Origin: a virus
DNA length: 31,827 nt
Virus record (IMG/VR): IMGVR_UViG_3300025133_000406
Span: 1-31,827 of that record
Strand: one strand, 5' to 3'
The notes under the pieces are model-generated. The model searched no databases. It was not told the DNA's origin and saw only the letters and a program-made list of their open reading frames with translations. Position 1 is the first letter of the stretch. Each line of letters opens with the position of its first letter. Shown here piece by piece: positions 7,904 to 14,643 of the stretch. The position numbers and the translations under genes are program-made.

Positions 7904-9373
7904 TCAGGCTCCGATGTTGGTGGTGAAGACGCAGTCCGTAAGGAGGTGAGCGTAGTGCTGCTCGGTGACCTGAACCGACTGATGCCCCAGCGCGATCTGG
8001 GCCTTGTGGAGTGACCCAGTAGCCGTCACAACCTCGCAACCGTACAACGCCCGAAGCTCATGCAGCTTCTTGGTGAAGTAGTTGGCGGCTTCAGTGCCTT
8101 CAAGAAGAACCTCCCTCCACCATGCGTTGTTGGCTTGCTTGAACGACGCTGGCGTCCAGCGTTGTTGGCCGCGAAGGATGCGTTCGTTGCGTGGCGCATT
8201 GCGGCGTTTCTGCTCGGCCCTGACCCAATCCAACAGGAAGCGCGGGACGGTAACCTCGCGAACTTGCTTGCCCTTCGGACGCCAAGCCGGTTGCTTGAAC
8301 TTTCCGTTTTTGTACGGGTCACAAGTGCGAACCGCGACGACGACAACGTCCACCGTTTTCGGCTTTTGCGATTCCGGATCCACGATTGTCTTCCGCGCCT
8401 CAAAGACGCTGTCGAAGTCGAGGTGCAACAGCTCGCCAAAGCGCAACCCAGAGTTGCGAGCGAACAGGTACAGCGTGATGCAGTTCCACAACAGCTCATT
8501 GGCGTCGTCGTCCTTGCTGAAGTCAGCGGCGTCACGCAGGGCGATCAGCTTGGCGTCCAAATCGTGGATGGCCTTCAGCGGCGGAGGGCTGTAAGCCTTC
8601 ACCTTCGCAACACCTAGCCCAGCCGACTCGCGGAACACCTTGACGGCGTCAGCCGGTATGTTGAGCCGTCCGTAAGCCGCTTTTATGTAGCGGTCGGAGA
8701 AGAGTGCCTTGGCCTTCTTCACGGTGCTGTTGTAGGTGCCTACGCGCTTCTCGTAGGTAGGGCCACAAGTCAGCTCACCACCCTCGCCATCCGACAAGAC
8801 CCGGCGACGGTAGTCGTCCAGAATCTTGCACTCGCCGTCGTCGGTCAACTCACCGAAAGATTCCAAGTTGACATGGCTAACGTCGGCTTGGCCTTTACCT
8901 CCGCGACCGGCACCAGCACCGAGAATCTGGCGAAGTGCCGCCGGGTAGTTTGTAATTGAACTAGCCGCCAACTGCTCCTTGAACTTGGTCTTGATCTTGC
9001 CGTCCTTTGCCGCCGTCTCGAATGCGTCGATCACGCACTGGGCGGAAGCCCATACCTTGCGTTCGCTGTTCAGCGCAATGTCACAAGTTTCTTCAGTCCA
9101 CTTCTGATGGGTGTACTTTGCAAAGTACGCCGCCGCAATCTCACAAGCCTTCTTTAAATTAGGCGTGTTGGTGGTTTTAGGTATGCGGTTCTTTTTCACA
9201 TGCCGTCCCTTTATGTACAACTGGCCCTGCCAGTTCGGGGAACCGGGTCGTTTGAACAGCTTGAATTCCTGAATTACGTTATTTAGGCGAGCTGTTACTT
9301 TCCTGCTTGAACCGCGATCCAGCACCGTGAATGTAGGTTTGTCATCCTTTGTTAATTTAGTATTTATGGTCAT
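7904..9373 (-). CDS. int: Tyrosine recombinase (phage integrase)
   Basis: A C-terminal tyrosine recombinase domain carries all expected active-site residues. Numbering from the GTG at 9412 (502 aa): Arg324 in ARNSGLRFGELLHLDFD, a Lys near 381, His451 and Arg454 in KLHELRALYG, His477 in ALGHQS, and nucleophile Tyr487 in EQHYAHL. The N-terminal about 150 residues would hold arm-binding and core-binding parts. I take ATG 9373 (489 aa) because a TATACT -10 lies at 9398-9403, inside the longer version; GTG 9412 stays possible. Neither start has a clear Shine-Dalgarno, but ACGCAAAA lies 9 nt before 9373. It would integrate and help excise the phage, probably at a tRNA-Arg gene. The protein is longer than many integrases. 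Confidence 0.95.
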   Translation of the reverse strand: MTINTKLTKDDKPTFTVLDRGSSRKVTARLNNVIQEFKLFKRPGSPNWQGQLYIKGRHVKKNRIPKTTNTPNLKKACEIAAAYFAKYTHQKWTEETCDIALNSERKVWASAQCVIDAFETAAKDGKIKTKFKEQLAASSITNYPAALRQILGAGAGRGGKGQADVSHVNLESFGELTDDGECKILDDYRRRVLSDGEGGELTCGPTYEKRVGTYNSTVKKAKALFSDRYIKAAYGRLNIPADAVKVFRESAGLGVAKVKAYSPPPLKAIHDLDAKLIALRDAADFSKDDDANELLWNCITLYLFARNSGLRFGELLHLDFDSVFEARKTIVDPESQKPKTVDVVVVAVRTCDPYKNGKFKQPAWRPKGKQVREVTVPRFLLDWVRAEQKRRNAPRNERILRGQQRWTPASFKQANNAWWREVLLEGTEAANYFTKKLHELRALYGCEVVTATGSLHKAQIALGHQSVQVTEQHYAHLLTDCVFTTNIGA

Positions 9374-9397
9374 TTTATCGTTTTTTGCGTTGTTTTT

Positions 9398-9435
9398 AGT
9401 ATAATTAGTCACTGGCTATCTGGTAGCTAGTCACT
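9398..9435 (-). promoter_or_regulatory. Integrase promoter with two operator-like sites
   Basis: Read leftward, a TATACT -10 (9398-9403) is followed by a short leader to ATG 9373. The 8-mer AGTGACTA occurs immediately upstream (9406-9413) and again 22 bp further (9428-9435), about two helical turns apart, covering the -10 border and the -35 position. No good -35 was seen. A regulator binding both sites would cover the promoter. The same core recurs at 9526-9532 and in the palindrome at 10718-10729. Confidence 0.5.
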
Positions 9436-9484
9436 CAAGAGCGATCAGAACTACTGGAAGGCTTCCGGCAGTGCAACACTTTTT

Positions 9485-9541
9485 TTTAAAAAAGATTAAA
9501 AATAATTGTTGACGGGGGCTAGTAGGTGACTGTCTCCTCTT
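9485..9541 (+). promoter_or_regulatory. Possible rightward early promoter region
   Basis: An A-rich stretch (about 9488-9507) precedes TTGACG at 9509-9514, like an UP element with a -35 box. No consensus -10 follows at 16-18 bp, so it may need an activator or use a different -10. GGTGACTG (9525-9532) falls in the spacer, where a repressor could block it. A similar A-tract plus TTGACG arrangement occurs at 22337-22361. Confidence 0.35.
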
Positions 9542-9550
9542 TTTCAGGTT

Positions 9551-9733
9551 ATGGGCGATCGCCACAAAGATAAGAAGGGAATCTGCATTTACGAATGGGA
9601 ATGCAATATCGATCTTCTCAAAAAACAGGCCGACAAGGAGGGCTTGACCCTAGCTACTTTGATAAAGCGATTGACCCGGCACCATGTAGAAAAAAATAAT
9701 CCGAAAGCTAAAATTCGCAAGGACAAAATATGA
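9551..9733 (+). CDS. Small basic protein, possible ribbon-helix-helix regulator
   Basis: 60 residues, first gene of the rightward early transcript. It has a basic start, a short beta-like segment (GICIYEWECN) and two predicted helices (LLKKQADKEGLTLATLIKRLTRHHVE) in the order of an Arc/CopG ribbon-helix-helix fold, followed by a lysine-rich tail. This is fold-level resemblance only. No clear Shine-Dalgarno precedes it. Its stop overlaps the next start (ATGA). Being the first gene after the GTGACTA region, it is a candidate early regulator. Confidence 0.55.
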   Translation: MGDRHKDKKGICIYEWECNIDLLKKQADKEGLTLATLIKRLTRHHVEKNNPKAKIRKDKI

Positions 9734-10398
9734 ATGAAAAAGTAAAAAACGAAGGGGAACGTGCCGCACAGGAGTACGTCGATACTACGCTTCGCGCCAG
9801 CCACTACCAACTAGCCCAGCGCGTCGCGGATAACAGCAATAAAATACTCTCAAGGCTAACTGCTTTGATAGTCGCGTGTACGCTTGGAGGAATCGGCGGC
9901 GGCTTATATGTTTATAAAGTCGGCCCAGCATTTTTGGGTCTTGTGCCAGAGCGTTACGGCGACCAACCGTATGGGAAGCTGCTCGACATCTGCGTGGCCG
10001 TTGAGAAAGAGAACGCCGTCCTGAAGGGCAAGGGGAGCTTTGCTGACGCGATCTTCAACGACACCTACTCGGAGTACCTGCATGACCATCCCTATTCGGA
10101 GTTCTCCGCGCACCAGCAGAGGCGCGTGTTTGAACTCTCCTTTGAGGCGGGGAATGTGAACGTCCTTAATTGGATCGCGGATTCACCGGAGGCACTGAAC
10201 AGTTCTCGTCGCGAGATACTGCACGAACGAATCGACGAACTCAACCGAGGCGACGATGTGCCGTTTGCTCGCCATGACGCGCTGTATTATCGCCAGAAAT
10301 ATTATGATTTGAAGAGGCACCACGAAAGCGACCTACATCCCGAGGCGGTGAGCAAGGTCGTTGCGAAAAGGGAACCAGAAGCCCCGGCAAAACATTGA
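9730..10398 (+). CDS. Membrane-anchored hypothetical protein (222 aa)
   Basis: ATG overlaps the previous stop by 4 nt. After a charged region of about 38 residues comes one membrane segment (LTALIVACTLGGIGGGLYVY, about 40-59) with Gly-rich packing positions. The remaining about 160 residues form a soluble, helical, charged domain (KLLDICVAVEKENAVL; FSAHQQRRVFELSFEAGNVNVLNWI) with no recognised motif. It is not transport-like because there is only one span. Location in the early operon beside putative regulators would suit a superinfection or host-envelope function, but nothing in the sequence proves that. Confidence 0.6.
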   Translation: MNEKVKNEGERAAQEYVDTTLRASHYQLAQRVADNSNKILSRLTALIVACTLGGIGGGLYVYKVGPAFLGLVPERYGDQPYGKLLDICVAVEKENAVLKGKGSFADAIFNDTYSEYLHDHPYSEFSAHQQRRVFELSFEAGNVNVLNWIADSPEALNSSRREILHERIDELNRGDDVPFARHDALYYRQKYYDLKRHHESDLHPEAVSKVVAKREPEAPAKH

Positions 10399-10425
10399 AC
10401 AGCATTGCAGAAACGCAAAACCAAC

Positions 10426-10698
10426 ATGACAAACGATACTACAAACGATACTACTACAGACTTGGTAAATGAGCATACCTCATTGCACATAAGCGGTGCG
10501 GCGGTAATGAATGACCATGAGAGACGGCTTAACCTTCTCGAATCATCGTTGGACAAGGTCTTGTCGATCTTGACTCCAAAAGATGAAGGGCAGGAGCCGG
10601 ATGACGGCATGACGGACTCGGAGGCTGACGCAGATGCGTTGGCCTCTGCTGGTTTTGGGACAGACGAGGACTACGGTGGATCCGACGACAGGTTGTGA
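10426..10698 (+). CDS. Acidic hypothetical protein (90 aa)
   Basis: The start is placed at ATG 10426, five nt after ACGCAAAA (10413-10420). An in-frame TTG at 10405 would add seven residues. The product is Thr/Asn-rich at its start (a 12-bp tandem DNA repeat encodes TNDT twice), then has a short helix (HERRLNLLESSLDKVLSIL), and ends in an acidic tail (DSEADADAL...GTDEDYGG). No family was recognised; the acidic C-terminus could be a DNA-mimic or partner-binding tail, which is speculation. Confidence 0.6.
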   Translation: MTNDTTNDTTTDLVNEHTSLHISGAAVMNDHERRLNLLESSLDKVLSILTPKDEGQEPDDGMTDSEADADALASAGFGTDEDYGGSDDRL

Positions 10699-10710
10699 TC
10701 CTTTTTTTTT
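10677..10710 (+). terminator. Weak intrinsic terminator
   Basis: GGATC at 10679-10683 can pair with GATCC at 10698-10702, with a long loop, and is followed by about nine Ts. The 5-bp stem is weak, but the T run is long and the next transcription unit appears to begin right after it at the GTGACTAGTCAC palindrome, which supports a boundary here. Confidence 0.4.
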
Positions 10711-10717
10711 GTCTCAG

Positions 10718-10729
10718 GTGACTAGTCAC
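10718..10729. promoter_or_regulatory. Perfect 12-bp palindrome, operator candidate
   Basis: GTGACTAGTCAC is identical to its reverse complement and lies in the short gap before the gene at 10746. Its half-site recurs three times in the integrase/early control region (9406-9413, 9428-9435, 9525-9532). Those copies are single, so this is the only full dyad. It is a natural site for a dimeric regulator, perhaps the ribbon-helix-helix-like protein encoded just downstream. Confidence 0.55.
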
Positions 10730-10745
10730 TAGCTATTCAACGACT

Positions 10746-10952
10746 ATGAAAAAACAAACAAAAGCACTGGCGGTTCCTGCCAAAGTACACAAGAAGCTGA
10801 AGGCGTTCTGCAACTCGCGAGGCGCGAAGCTCGGTGACACTGCCGGGGGTCTGATTCTGTACGGCCTAGCGGCCAAGGATCATCAAATGGAAACGGACAC
10901 CTATTTCCTCCGTAAAGAAGGAAAAATTCCACCCACTCACCTCTGCAAATGA
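10746..10952 (+). CDS. Ribbon-helix-helix-like small regulator (68 aa)
   Basis: The segment KALAVPAKVHKKLKAFCNSRGAKLGDTAGGLILYGL has the order strand (KALAVPA), helix (KVHKKLKAFCNSRG), turn (KLGD) and helix (TAGGLILYGLA) that typifies Arc/CopG-type DNA-binding proteins. The C-terminal third is charged. It starts 16 nt after the 12-bp palindrome, so autoregulation is plausible. Its stop overlaps the next start by 4 nt (ATGA). No close relative is named here; the assignment rests on fold-level pattern. Confidence 0.6.
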   Translation: MKKQTKALAVPAKVHKKLKAFCNSRGAKLGDTAGGLILYGLAAKDHQMETDTYFLRKEGKIPPTHLCK

Positions 10953-11329
10953 AAGTTGAAGCAACTCAAATACAGAACATGCTGCACTCGTTTTCGCAAC
11001 TGGTGATGAGAGAAACACAGCCCCCCATTTCCGCCATCACCGAAGTCAGCCAAGCGCGGTACTCGGTGAGTTGGGAAGAGTTGATTGGCAAACGGCGTGA
11101 CAACCCTCGCGTTGTGATGCTGCGAAGGATGGTCAGCAAGGTGTTCCGCGAGCTGGGATTCTCCTTCCCGAAAATCGGTGAGGTGATGAACCGGGACCAT
11201 GGGTCGGTGCAGCACAACGTCAACGCCATGAATGGAATGCTGGATATTTATCCGGATGTTCAGGACGAGTACAAGCAATTCAAGTGCGATGTTTCCGAAA
11301 AAATATCTAACACGAAAAGAGGTGAGTGA
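10949..11329 (+). CDS. Stand-alone DnaA domain IV-like DNA-binding protein
   Basis: Residues about 28-95 align by eye with the C-terminal DNA-binding domain of bacterial DnaA. EELIGKRRDNPRVVMLRRM corresponds to DLLSKRRSRSVARPRQMAM of E. coli DnaA. FRELGFSFPKIGEVMNRDH corresponds to [21 protein letters not shown], and the signature helix RDHTTVLHA appears as RDHGSVQHN. The protein is only 126 aa and has no AAA+ ATPase module, so it cannot open an origin alone. It may bind DnaA-box-like sequences, recruit or exclude host DnaA, or act as a regulator. The ATG overlaps the previous stop. It precedes the HTH protein and nucleases of the replication block. Confidence 0.85.
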   Translation: MKVEATQIQNMLHSFSQLVMRETQPPISAITEVSQARYSVSWEELIGKRRDNPRVVMLRRMVSKVFRELGFSFPKIGEVMNRDHGSVQHNVNAMNGMLDIYPDVQDEYKQFKCDVSEKISNTKRGE

Positions 11330-11483
11330 ACACCTTCGGGTAACCACTCGAACGGTGGACAATTACATCCGGCGAGGACGCCTCAAGGCGGTCAAGCTCG
11401 ACACTCTGGTGAGGATCGAAGCCAAGTCGGTTTACCGTTTCATAAACCACAACCCAATCAACGCCCACATGTATCTGCAATGA
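11289..11483 (+). CDS. Excisionase-like / MerR-type helix-turn-helix protein
   Basis: 64 residues from ATG 11289; a longer version from 11232 would overlap the DnaA-like gene further and adds an unlikely leader. YLTRKEVSEHLRVTTRTVDNYIRRGRLKAVKLDTLVRI is a typical winged helix of the HTH_17/excisionase group: a 'T-x-x-E-V-S-E-x-L' first helix, 'T-x-R-T-V-D-N-Y-I-R-R-G-R-L-K-A' recognition helix and wing. Such proteins bend DNA or regulate recombination, so this is a candidate Xis, though it sits 1.9 kb from int on the opposite strand. It overlaps the upstream gene by 41 nt and the next by 4. Confidence 0.75.
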   Translation: MFPKKYLTRKEVSEHLRVTTRTVDNYIRRGRLKAVKLDTLVRIEAKSVYRFINHNPINAHMYLQ

Positions 11484-11911
11484 CTATCAACGGACAAAAA
11501 AAGGGGGCAAGAGGGGAGAGGGAATTCGCCAGCTTCATTCGCGAACAGGGATGGGATGCAATTCGCGGATGCCAGAACGCTGGACGCGACAAGTCAGGCC
11601 ATACAGCACCTGACGTTCTTTGTCCGGATCTTCCAATCCACTTCGAGGTCAAGCGGGTCGAGAAACTTCAGATCCGCAAAGCCTTGGGCCAAGCCATGGC
11701 CGACGCCGAGCCGGGTCAGGTTCCGGTCGTTGCATGGAGAGAGAATCATTCGGATTGGGTAGCCGTCCTGAAGATGGATGACTTAATGAATTTTGTGAGG
11801 GAGTACATTTCTTCAACACAAGAAAAGAGCCAGCCCCCGAAGGGACTGACTCAAACGCAAAAAACGAGGGATACTAAACCTCGCGAACGAACCATAGAAA
11901 CAAAACCATGA
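11480..11911 (+). CDS. PD-(D/E)XK nuclease, Holliday-junction resolvase-like
   Basis: 143 aa. Catalytic pattern: Glu13/Glu15 in GARGEREFASFIREQGW, Pro44-Asp45 in HTAPDVL, and Glu56-Val57-Lys58 in HFEVKRVEKLQ, followed by a helix with Gln71. This order and spacing match the archaeal-Hjc/phage resolvase type of PD-(D/E)XK fold. It would cut branched DNA during recombination or before packaging, a metal-dependent reaction. The C-terminal 30 residues are a polar tail. The frame is coupled on both sides by ATGA overlaps. The exact substrate is not shown by sequence. Confidence 0.75.
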   Translation: MTINGQKKGARGEREFASFIREQGWDAIRGCQNAGRDKSGHTAPDVLCPDLPIHFEVKRVEKLQIRKALGQAMADAEPGQVPVVAWRENHSDWVAVLKMDDLMNFVREYISSTQEKSQPPKGLTQTQKTRDTKPRERTIETKP

Positions 11912-12525
11912 TACTAACAGAAAAAAAACAGTACGAGAGAGACTACATATTAGCAGACCAAGGTCTGCACCACGCAGTGTGCGTCGATCAGTTCGAGGGC
12001 ATCACTGAATTCATAGACCGGGATTCCGGCGATAGGTTGTCCGAGGAGCAAATCGTTGCAGCAGGCATCACCCAGCGTGATGACGGCGTGTGGATGGGTA
12101 TTCCGGACACGGTCAAGAAACGGGACACGATATGGCTTGGTTTCGAGCTGGATCAGAACACGCCAGAGGACGACAAGCCGTTGAGCATTCGTAAGAAGTT
12201 CACGGCAAGCATCCATGAACGTGCAACGCTTCGGTTGTTCTTGGAACGCTGGCGTGGTCGTCCGTTCACTGACGGTGAGAAGGCTCACTTCGAGACTGAA
12301 ACAGTGGTCGGCGTACCCTGCCAACTCAACGTCATCCACAAGGACTTCGGCAACGGCCCTCGCCAGCTCATTGATTTCGCAATCAAGGAAACTGATGAAC
12401 CCATGAAGCCTTCCGGCCACTACGTTCGGAACAAGGACAAGGAGCCTAAAGCCGACGAAACACCGACGCCGCAAGCCTCTCCCCAAGAGGCTGAAAAAAC
12501 AGAGCCAGTTAAGGCACCGTTCTGA
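11908..12525 (+). CDS. Phage DNA-metabolism protein, possibly ssDNA-binding
   Basis: 205 aa. The middle contains IRKKFTASIHERATLRLFLERWRGRPFTDGEKAHFE followed by VVGVPCQLNVIHKD. This 'LE-x-WRGRxFT ... xGxPCxLxVxH' pattern is shared by phage proteins usually encoded next to recombination nucleases and thought to act as ssDNA-binding or recombination partners. The C-terminal tail is acidic and Pro/Thr-rich (PKADETPTPQ...EAEKTEPVKAPF), as in SSB-type tails, and ends in F. Function is inferred from context and tail. It is the last gene before a terminator. Its message leader carries ACGCAAAA at 11855-11862. Confidence 0.6.
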   Translation: MILTEKKQYERDYILADQGLHHAVCVDQFEGITEFIDRDSGDRLSEEQIVAAGITQRDDGVWMGIPDTVKKRDTIWLGFELDQNTPEDDKPLSIRKKFTASIHERATLRLFLERWRGRPFTDGEKAHFETETVVGVPCQLNVIHKDFGNGPRQLIDFAIKETDEPMKPSGHYVRNKDKEPKADETPTPQASPQEAEKTEPVKAPF

Positions 12526-12535
12526 CCAACGTGAA

Positions 12536-12566
12536 GGGGAGGCGAAAGCCTCCTCTTCTTTTTTTT
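12536..12566 (+). terminator. Intrinsic terminator with GAAA loop
   Basis: GGGGAGGC-GAAA-GCCTCCTC forms an 8-bp stem (one G-U) with a stable GAAA tetraloop, followed by TTCTTTTTTTT. It lies between the SSB-like gene and the RecB-like nuclease, inside the early gene series. It may attenuate rather than end transcription, since the next gene has only a ribosome site (AAGGAG at 12573-12578). Confidence 0.85.
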
Positions 12567-12582
12567 AACTACAAGGAGATTT

Positions 12583-13374
12583 ATGCTCATTACTAACCCA
12601 CTTATAAAACAATACGACTCAAGTCATTGGTACACCGTTGACGGTCAGACTGCCTACGGCAAGACACTCAGGGATGCTCGCAAGGAGTGCCTGCTCCCCT
12701 CACCCAGCTCGATCAACTCGATGCTCGCAGCTCCCGGTCTGGAGTTGTGGAAACAACAACAGATTCTTGAGGCTTGCCTGACCATGCCGGAATCAGAGCT
12801 GGCCAAGTACGACGGTGACGTTGAGGCGATAGCCAAGGCTGTAATTCAAGACAGTAAATCGGCAGTCACAAAAGCAGCCGACAGAGGCACCGAAGTTCAC
12901 GCCGGAGCCGAAGCCATGCTGAACAACAAAGAATGGGACAGGGACGATCCTACGCTCGTTAAGGTGGACGAGTGGATGAAGGCCAACGTCATCTCAAAGA
13001 AGTGGACCGAAGAGATCCTCATCAACAAGGAGATCGGTTACGGCGGTCGAGCTGATGCACTGATCAACCATCAGGAACACGGCTTGGTGTTGGTTGACTT
13101 TAAGACCCAGAAATGTCGCAAACTCAAGAACGGTTACAAGCCTAACTATTACGAGAAATGGATCCTGCAATTAGCAGCCTACAGTGAATGCATTGACTAC
13201 CGTCCGCGCTGCCTGTCAGTCGTCATCAACACGGTCGAACCTACCGAATGTTACGAGAAACTTTGGACTGATGAGGAACAGGCCGAAGGCTACCGAATGT
13301 TCATCAACCTCCATGCGTTGTGGTGCTGGACTAAAAACTATTACCCGGTTCAGGAGCTGGAGAAAATAGCCTGA
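12583..13374 (+). CDS. RecB/Cas4-like PD-(D/E)XK exonuclease
   Basis: 263 aa with the motif order of RecB-family nucleases: an early helix with RGTEVH (101-106), Asp158 in GYGGRADALIN, Asp172-Phe-Lys174 in LVLVDFKTQK, and the downstream QLAAY (196-200) motif IV with tyrosine. Length and layout fit phage exonucleases that degrade dsDNA ends for recombination; a strand-annealing partner could be the preceding SSB-like protein. A good ribosome site (AAGGAG, 5 nt before ATG) drives it after the intra-operon terminator. It overlaps the next start in TGATG. Confidence 0.85.
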   Translation: MLITNPLIKQYDSSHWYTVDGQTAYGKTLRDARKECLLPSPSSINSMLAAPGLELWKQQQILEACLTMPESELAKYDGDVEAIAKAVIQDSKSAVTKAADRGTEVHAGAEAMLNNKEWDRDDPTLVKVDEWMKANVISKKWTEEILINKEIGYGGRADALINHQEHGLVLVDFKTQKCRKLKNGYKPNYYEKWILQLAAYSECIDYRPRCLSVVINTVEPTECYEKLWTDEEQAEGYRMFINLHALWCWTKNYYPVQELEKIA

Positions 13375-13604
13375 TGGAGGAATGCTGTTTAGAGGACGTT
13401 AAGGGGGAAGCTCGGTTAAGGGAGAAGTTGTGGGAGTATATCACACTTTGTGAAGACCTTGAGCGGAGGATGGATGTTGCCCACAAAACTATTGAGTATT
13501 TGACCGAGAGAATAATCGACACCTCTGGGTGTTTGGATTCTTGGCAGAATAGCCATCAAGATCGGAACCCTAGCCCTTGTAAGGGTGAGTTGGAGGGGGA
13601 ATGA
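13374..13604 (+). CDS. Small coiled-coil hypothetical protein (76 aa)
   Basis: It starts on the last base of the nuclease stop (TGATG). The N-terminal about 50 residues are an amphipathic helix (ARLREKLWEYITLCEDLERRMDVAHKTIEYLTERI), then a polar tail with cysteines. No family was seen. It likely depends on coupled translation with the nuclease. Confidence 0.55.
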   Translation: MEECCLEDVKGEARLREKLWEYITLCEDLERRMDVAHKTIEYLTERIIDTSGCLDSWQNSHQDRNPSPCKGELEGE

Positions 13605-13813
13605 ACAACAAGGAGATCAGGATGAAAAAGATGTTGGCTGATCCTAATTGGGTATCAGCTAACAAGGCGCGGATTGAGATGAACAAGGCGAGTGATAATT
13701 TAAACAATTACATTGCAGACCTAAAGGATCCGGAACTGAAGCGGTTAAGGAACGAATTCAGCGATGCCAAGTTTCGGTTCCAAGCCGAGCTGGCGTACAT
13801 TGCAGCAGTGTGA
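13601..13813 (+). CDS. Small helical hypothetical protein (70 aa)
   Basis: Coupled to its neighbours by 4-nt overlaps on both sides (ATGA, GTGA). The product is helical and charged (NKARIEMNKASDNLNNYIADL; DAKFRFQAELAYIAA) with no recognisable motif. It precedes the replication protein, so it may be a small accessory factor. Confidence 0.55.
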   Translation: MNNKEIRMKKMLADPNWVSANKARIEMNKASDNLNNYIADLKDPELKRLRNEFSDAKFRFQAELAYIAAV

Positions 13814-14643
13814 ACTACATTAAGCTGGTCAATAGCTTCTGGCATGTGGACTTGGAATACTCTTTTCCCTGCAACGCAACCCGTCTCTATTTTGGCCTGC
13901 TTAATATGGCTAACCGGCTGGGCTGGAAGAACCCTTTCGGTGCAACCAACCAGCAACTCGCAGCCCTCGTTCAGTGCGATGAGAAGACATTAATTAAGTG
14001 TCGCAAAGTGTTGGTAAAAAGTGGTCTTATTTCGGTAAAACGAGGGTGCAAGAATACCCCTAATTCTATTACCTTAAATGCCATACACTGGAATATTTCC
14101 AGTGAATCCTCCAGTGAATCCTCCAGTGTATCCTCCTGCGAATCCTCCAGCCATCTTAAAACTAAAACTAAAACTAAAAGAATATATATTGCTCAGATCG
14201 AAGAGGTGTTCGGTTTATACCCTCGCCGGGTAGGTAAAAAAGCCGCCATCAAACGTATCCGCGAAGCCATGCATGACCATGGTTACGAATTCATTCTGGA
14301 GAAGACCAAAGCCTACGCCAAAGCCAGAGAAGGTCTGCCTCTCGAATACACGCCTCATCCCGCAACGTGGTACTATCAGGGCCGCTACCTCGATGAGCCT
14401 GACACTTGGGCAGTGACCGGTTCGCAATCTGGATCCTCACCCAGCACTACCATGTCCGATTGGGAAGCCCAGAAGCAACTCACACTTGTCGAGGCAGAGA
14501 TGAAGCAAATCAAGGAGACTCACGCCTACCCCTGTCCCGGCGGTGGATATACTTGGACAGGGGTTGACAAGAAACACCTAGCCGCCTTCAGGAAGCTCAA
14601 GGATAGGCGCAAGGAGCTAAAGCCAATTGCCATGGGACTATGA
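13810..14643 (+). CDS. Lambda O-like replication initiator
   Basis: 277 aa from a GTG overlapping the previous stop. The N-terminal about 95 residues look like a winged helix (FGATNQQLAALVQCDEKTLIKCRKVLVKSGLISVKRG), then a Ser/Glu linker of about 18 residues and TKTKTK. The C-terminal half holds FGLYPRRVGKKAAIKRIREAM and EYTPHPATWYYQGRYLDEPDTW, a pattern common in phage replication proteins that load the host helicase. The linker is coded by four 12-bp iterons followed by an A+T-rich tract, just as ori lies inside the O gene of lambda. The protein would therefore bind its own gene and recruit the replisome. No helicase loader gene was identified beside it. Confidence 0.75.
   Translation: MNYIKLVNSFWHVDLEYSFPCNATRLYFGLLNMANRLGWKNPFGATNQQLAALVQCDEKTLIKCRKVLVKSGLISVKRGCKNTPNSITLNAIHWNISSESSSESSSVSSCESSSHLKTKTKTKRIYIAQIEEVFGLYPRRVGKKAAIKRIREAMHDHGYEFILEKTKAYAKAREGLPLEYTPHPATWYYQGRYLDEPDTWAVTGSQSGSSPSTTMSDWEAQKQLTLVEAEMKQIKETHAYPCPGGGYTWTGVDKKHLAAFRKLKDRRKELKPIAMGL
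14085..14184. other. Candidate replication origin (iterons plus A+T-rich tract)
   Basis: Four direct 12-bp units begin at 14098, 14110, 14122 and 14134 (TCCAGTGAATCC twice, TCCAGTGTATCC, TCCTGCGAATCC), then a partial TCCAG at 14146. An inverted half (ACACTGGA, 14085-14092) lies upstream. An A+T-rich tract follows at about 14155-14190 (ACTAAA repeated three times, then AATATATATT). Iterons plus an AT-rich unwinding zone inside an O-like gene are the established design of lambdoid origins; activity here is inferred. Confidence 0.7.

Noticed and set aside
8026-8617. Several long frames overlapping the integrase on both strands
   Set aside because: They are Arg/Ser/Thr-rich frames in the catalytic part of a clear integrase and carry no motif; shadows.
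11209-11217. A further GTGCAGCA copy inside the DnaA-like gene
   Set aside because: It is single rather than paired and in coding sequence; about one chance copy is expected in this length.
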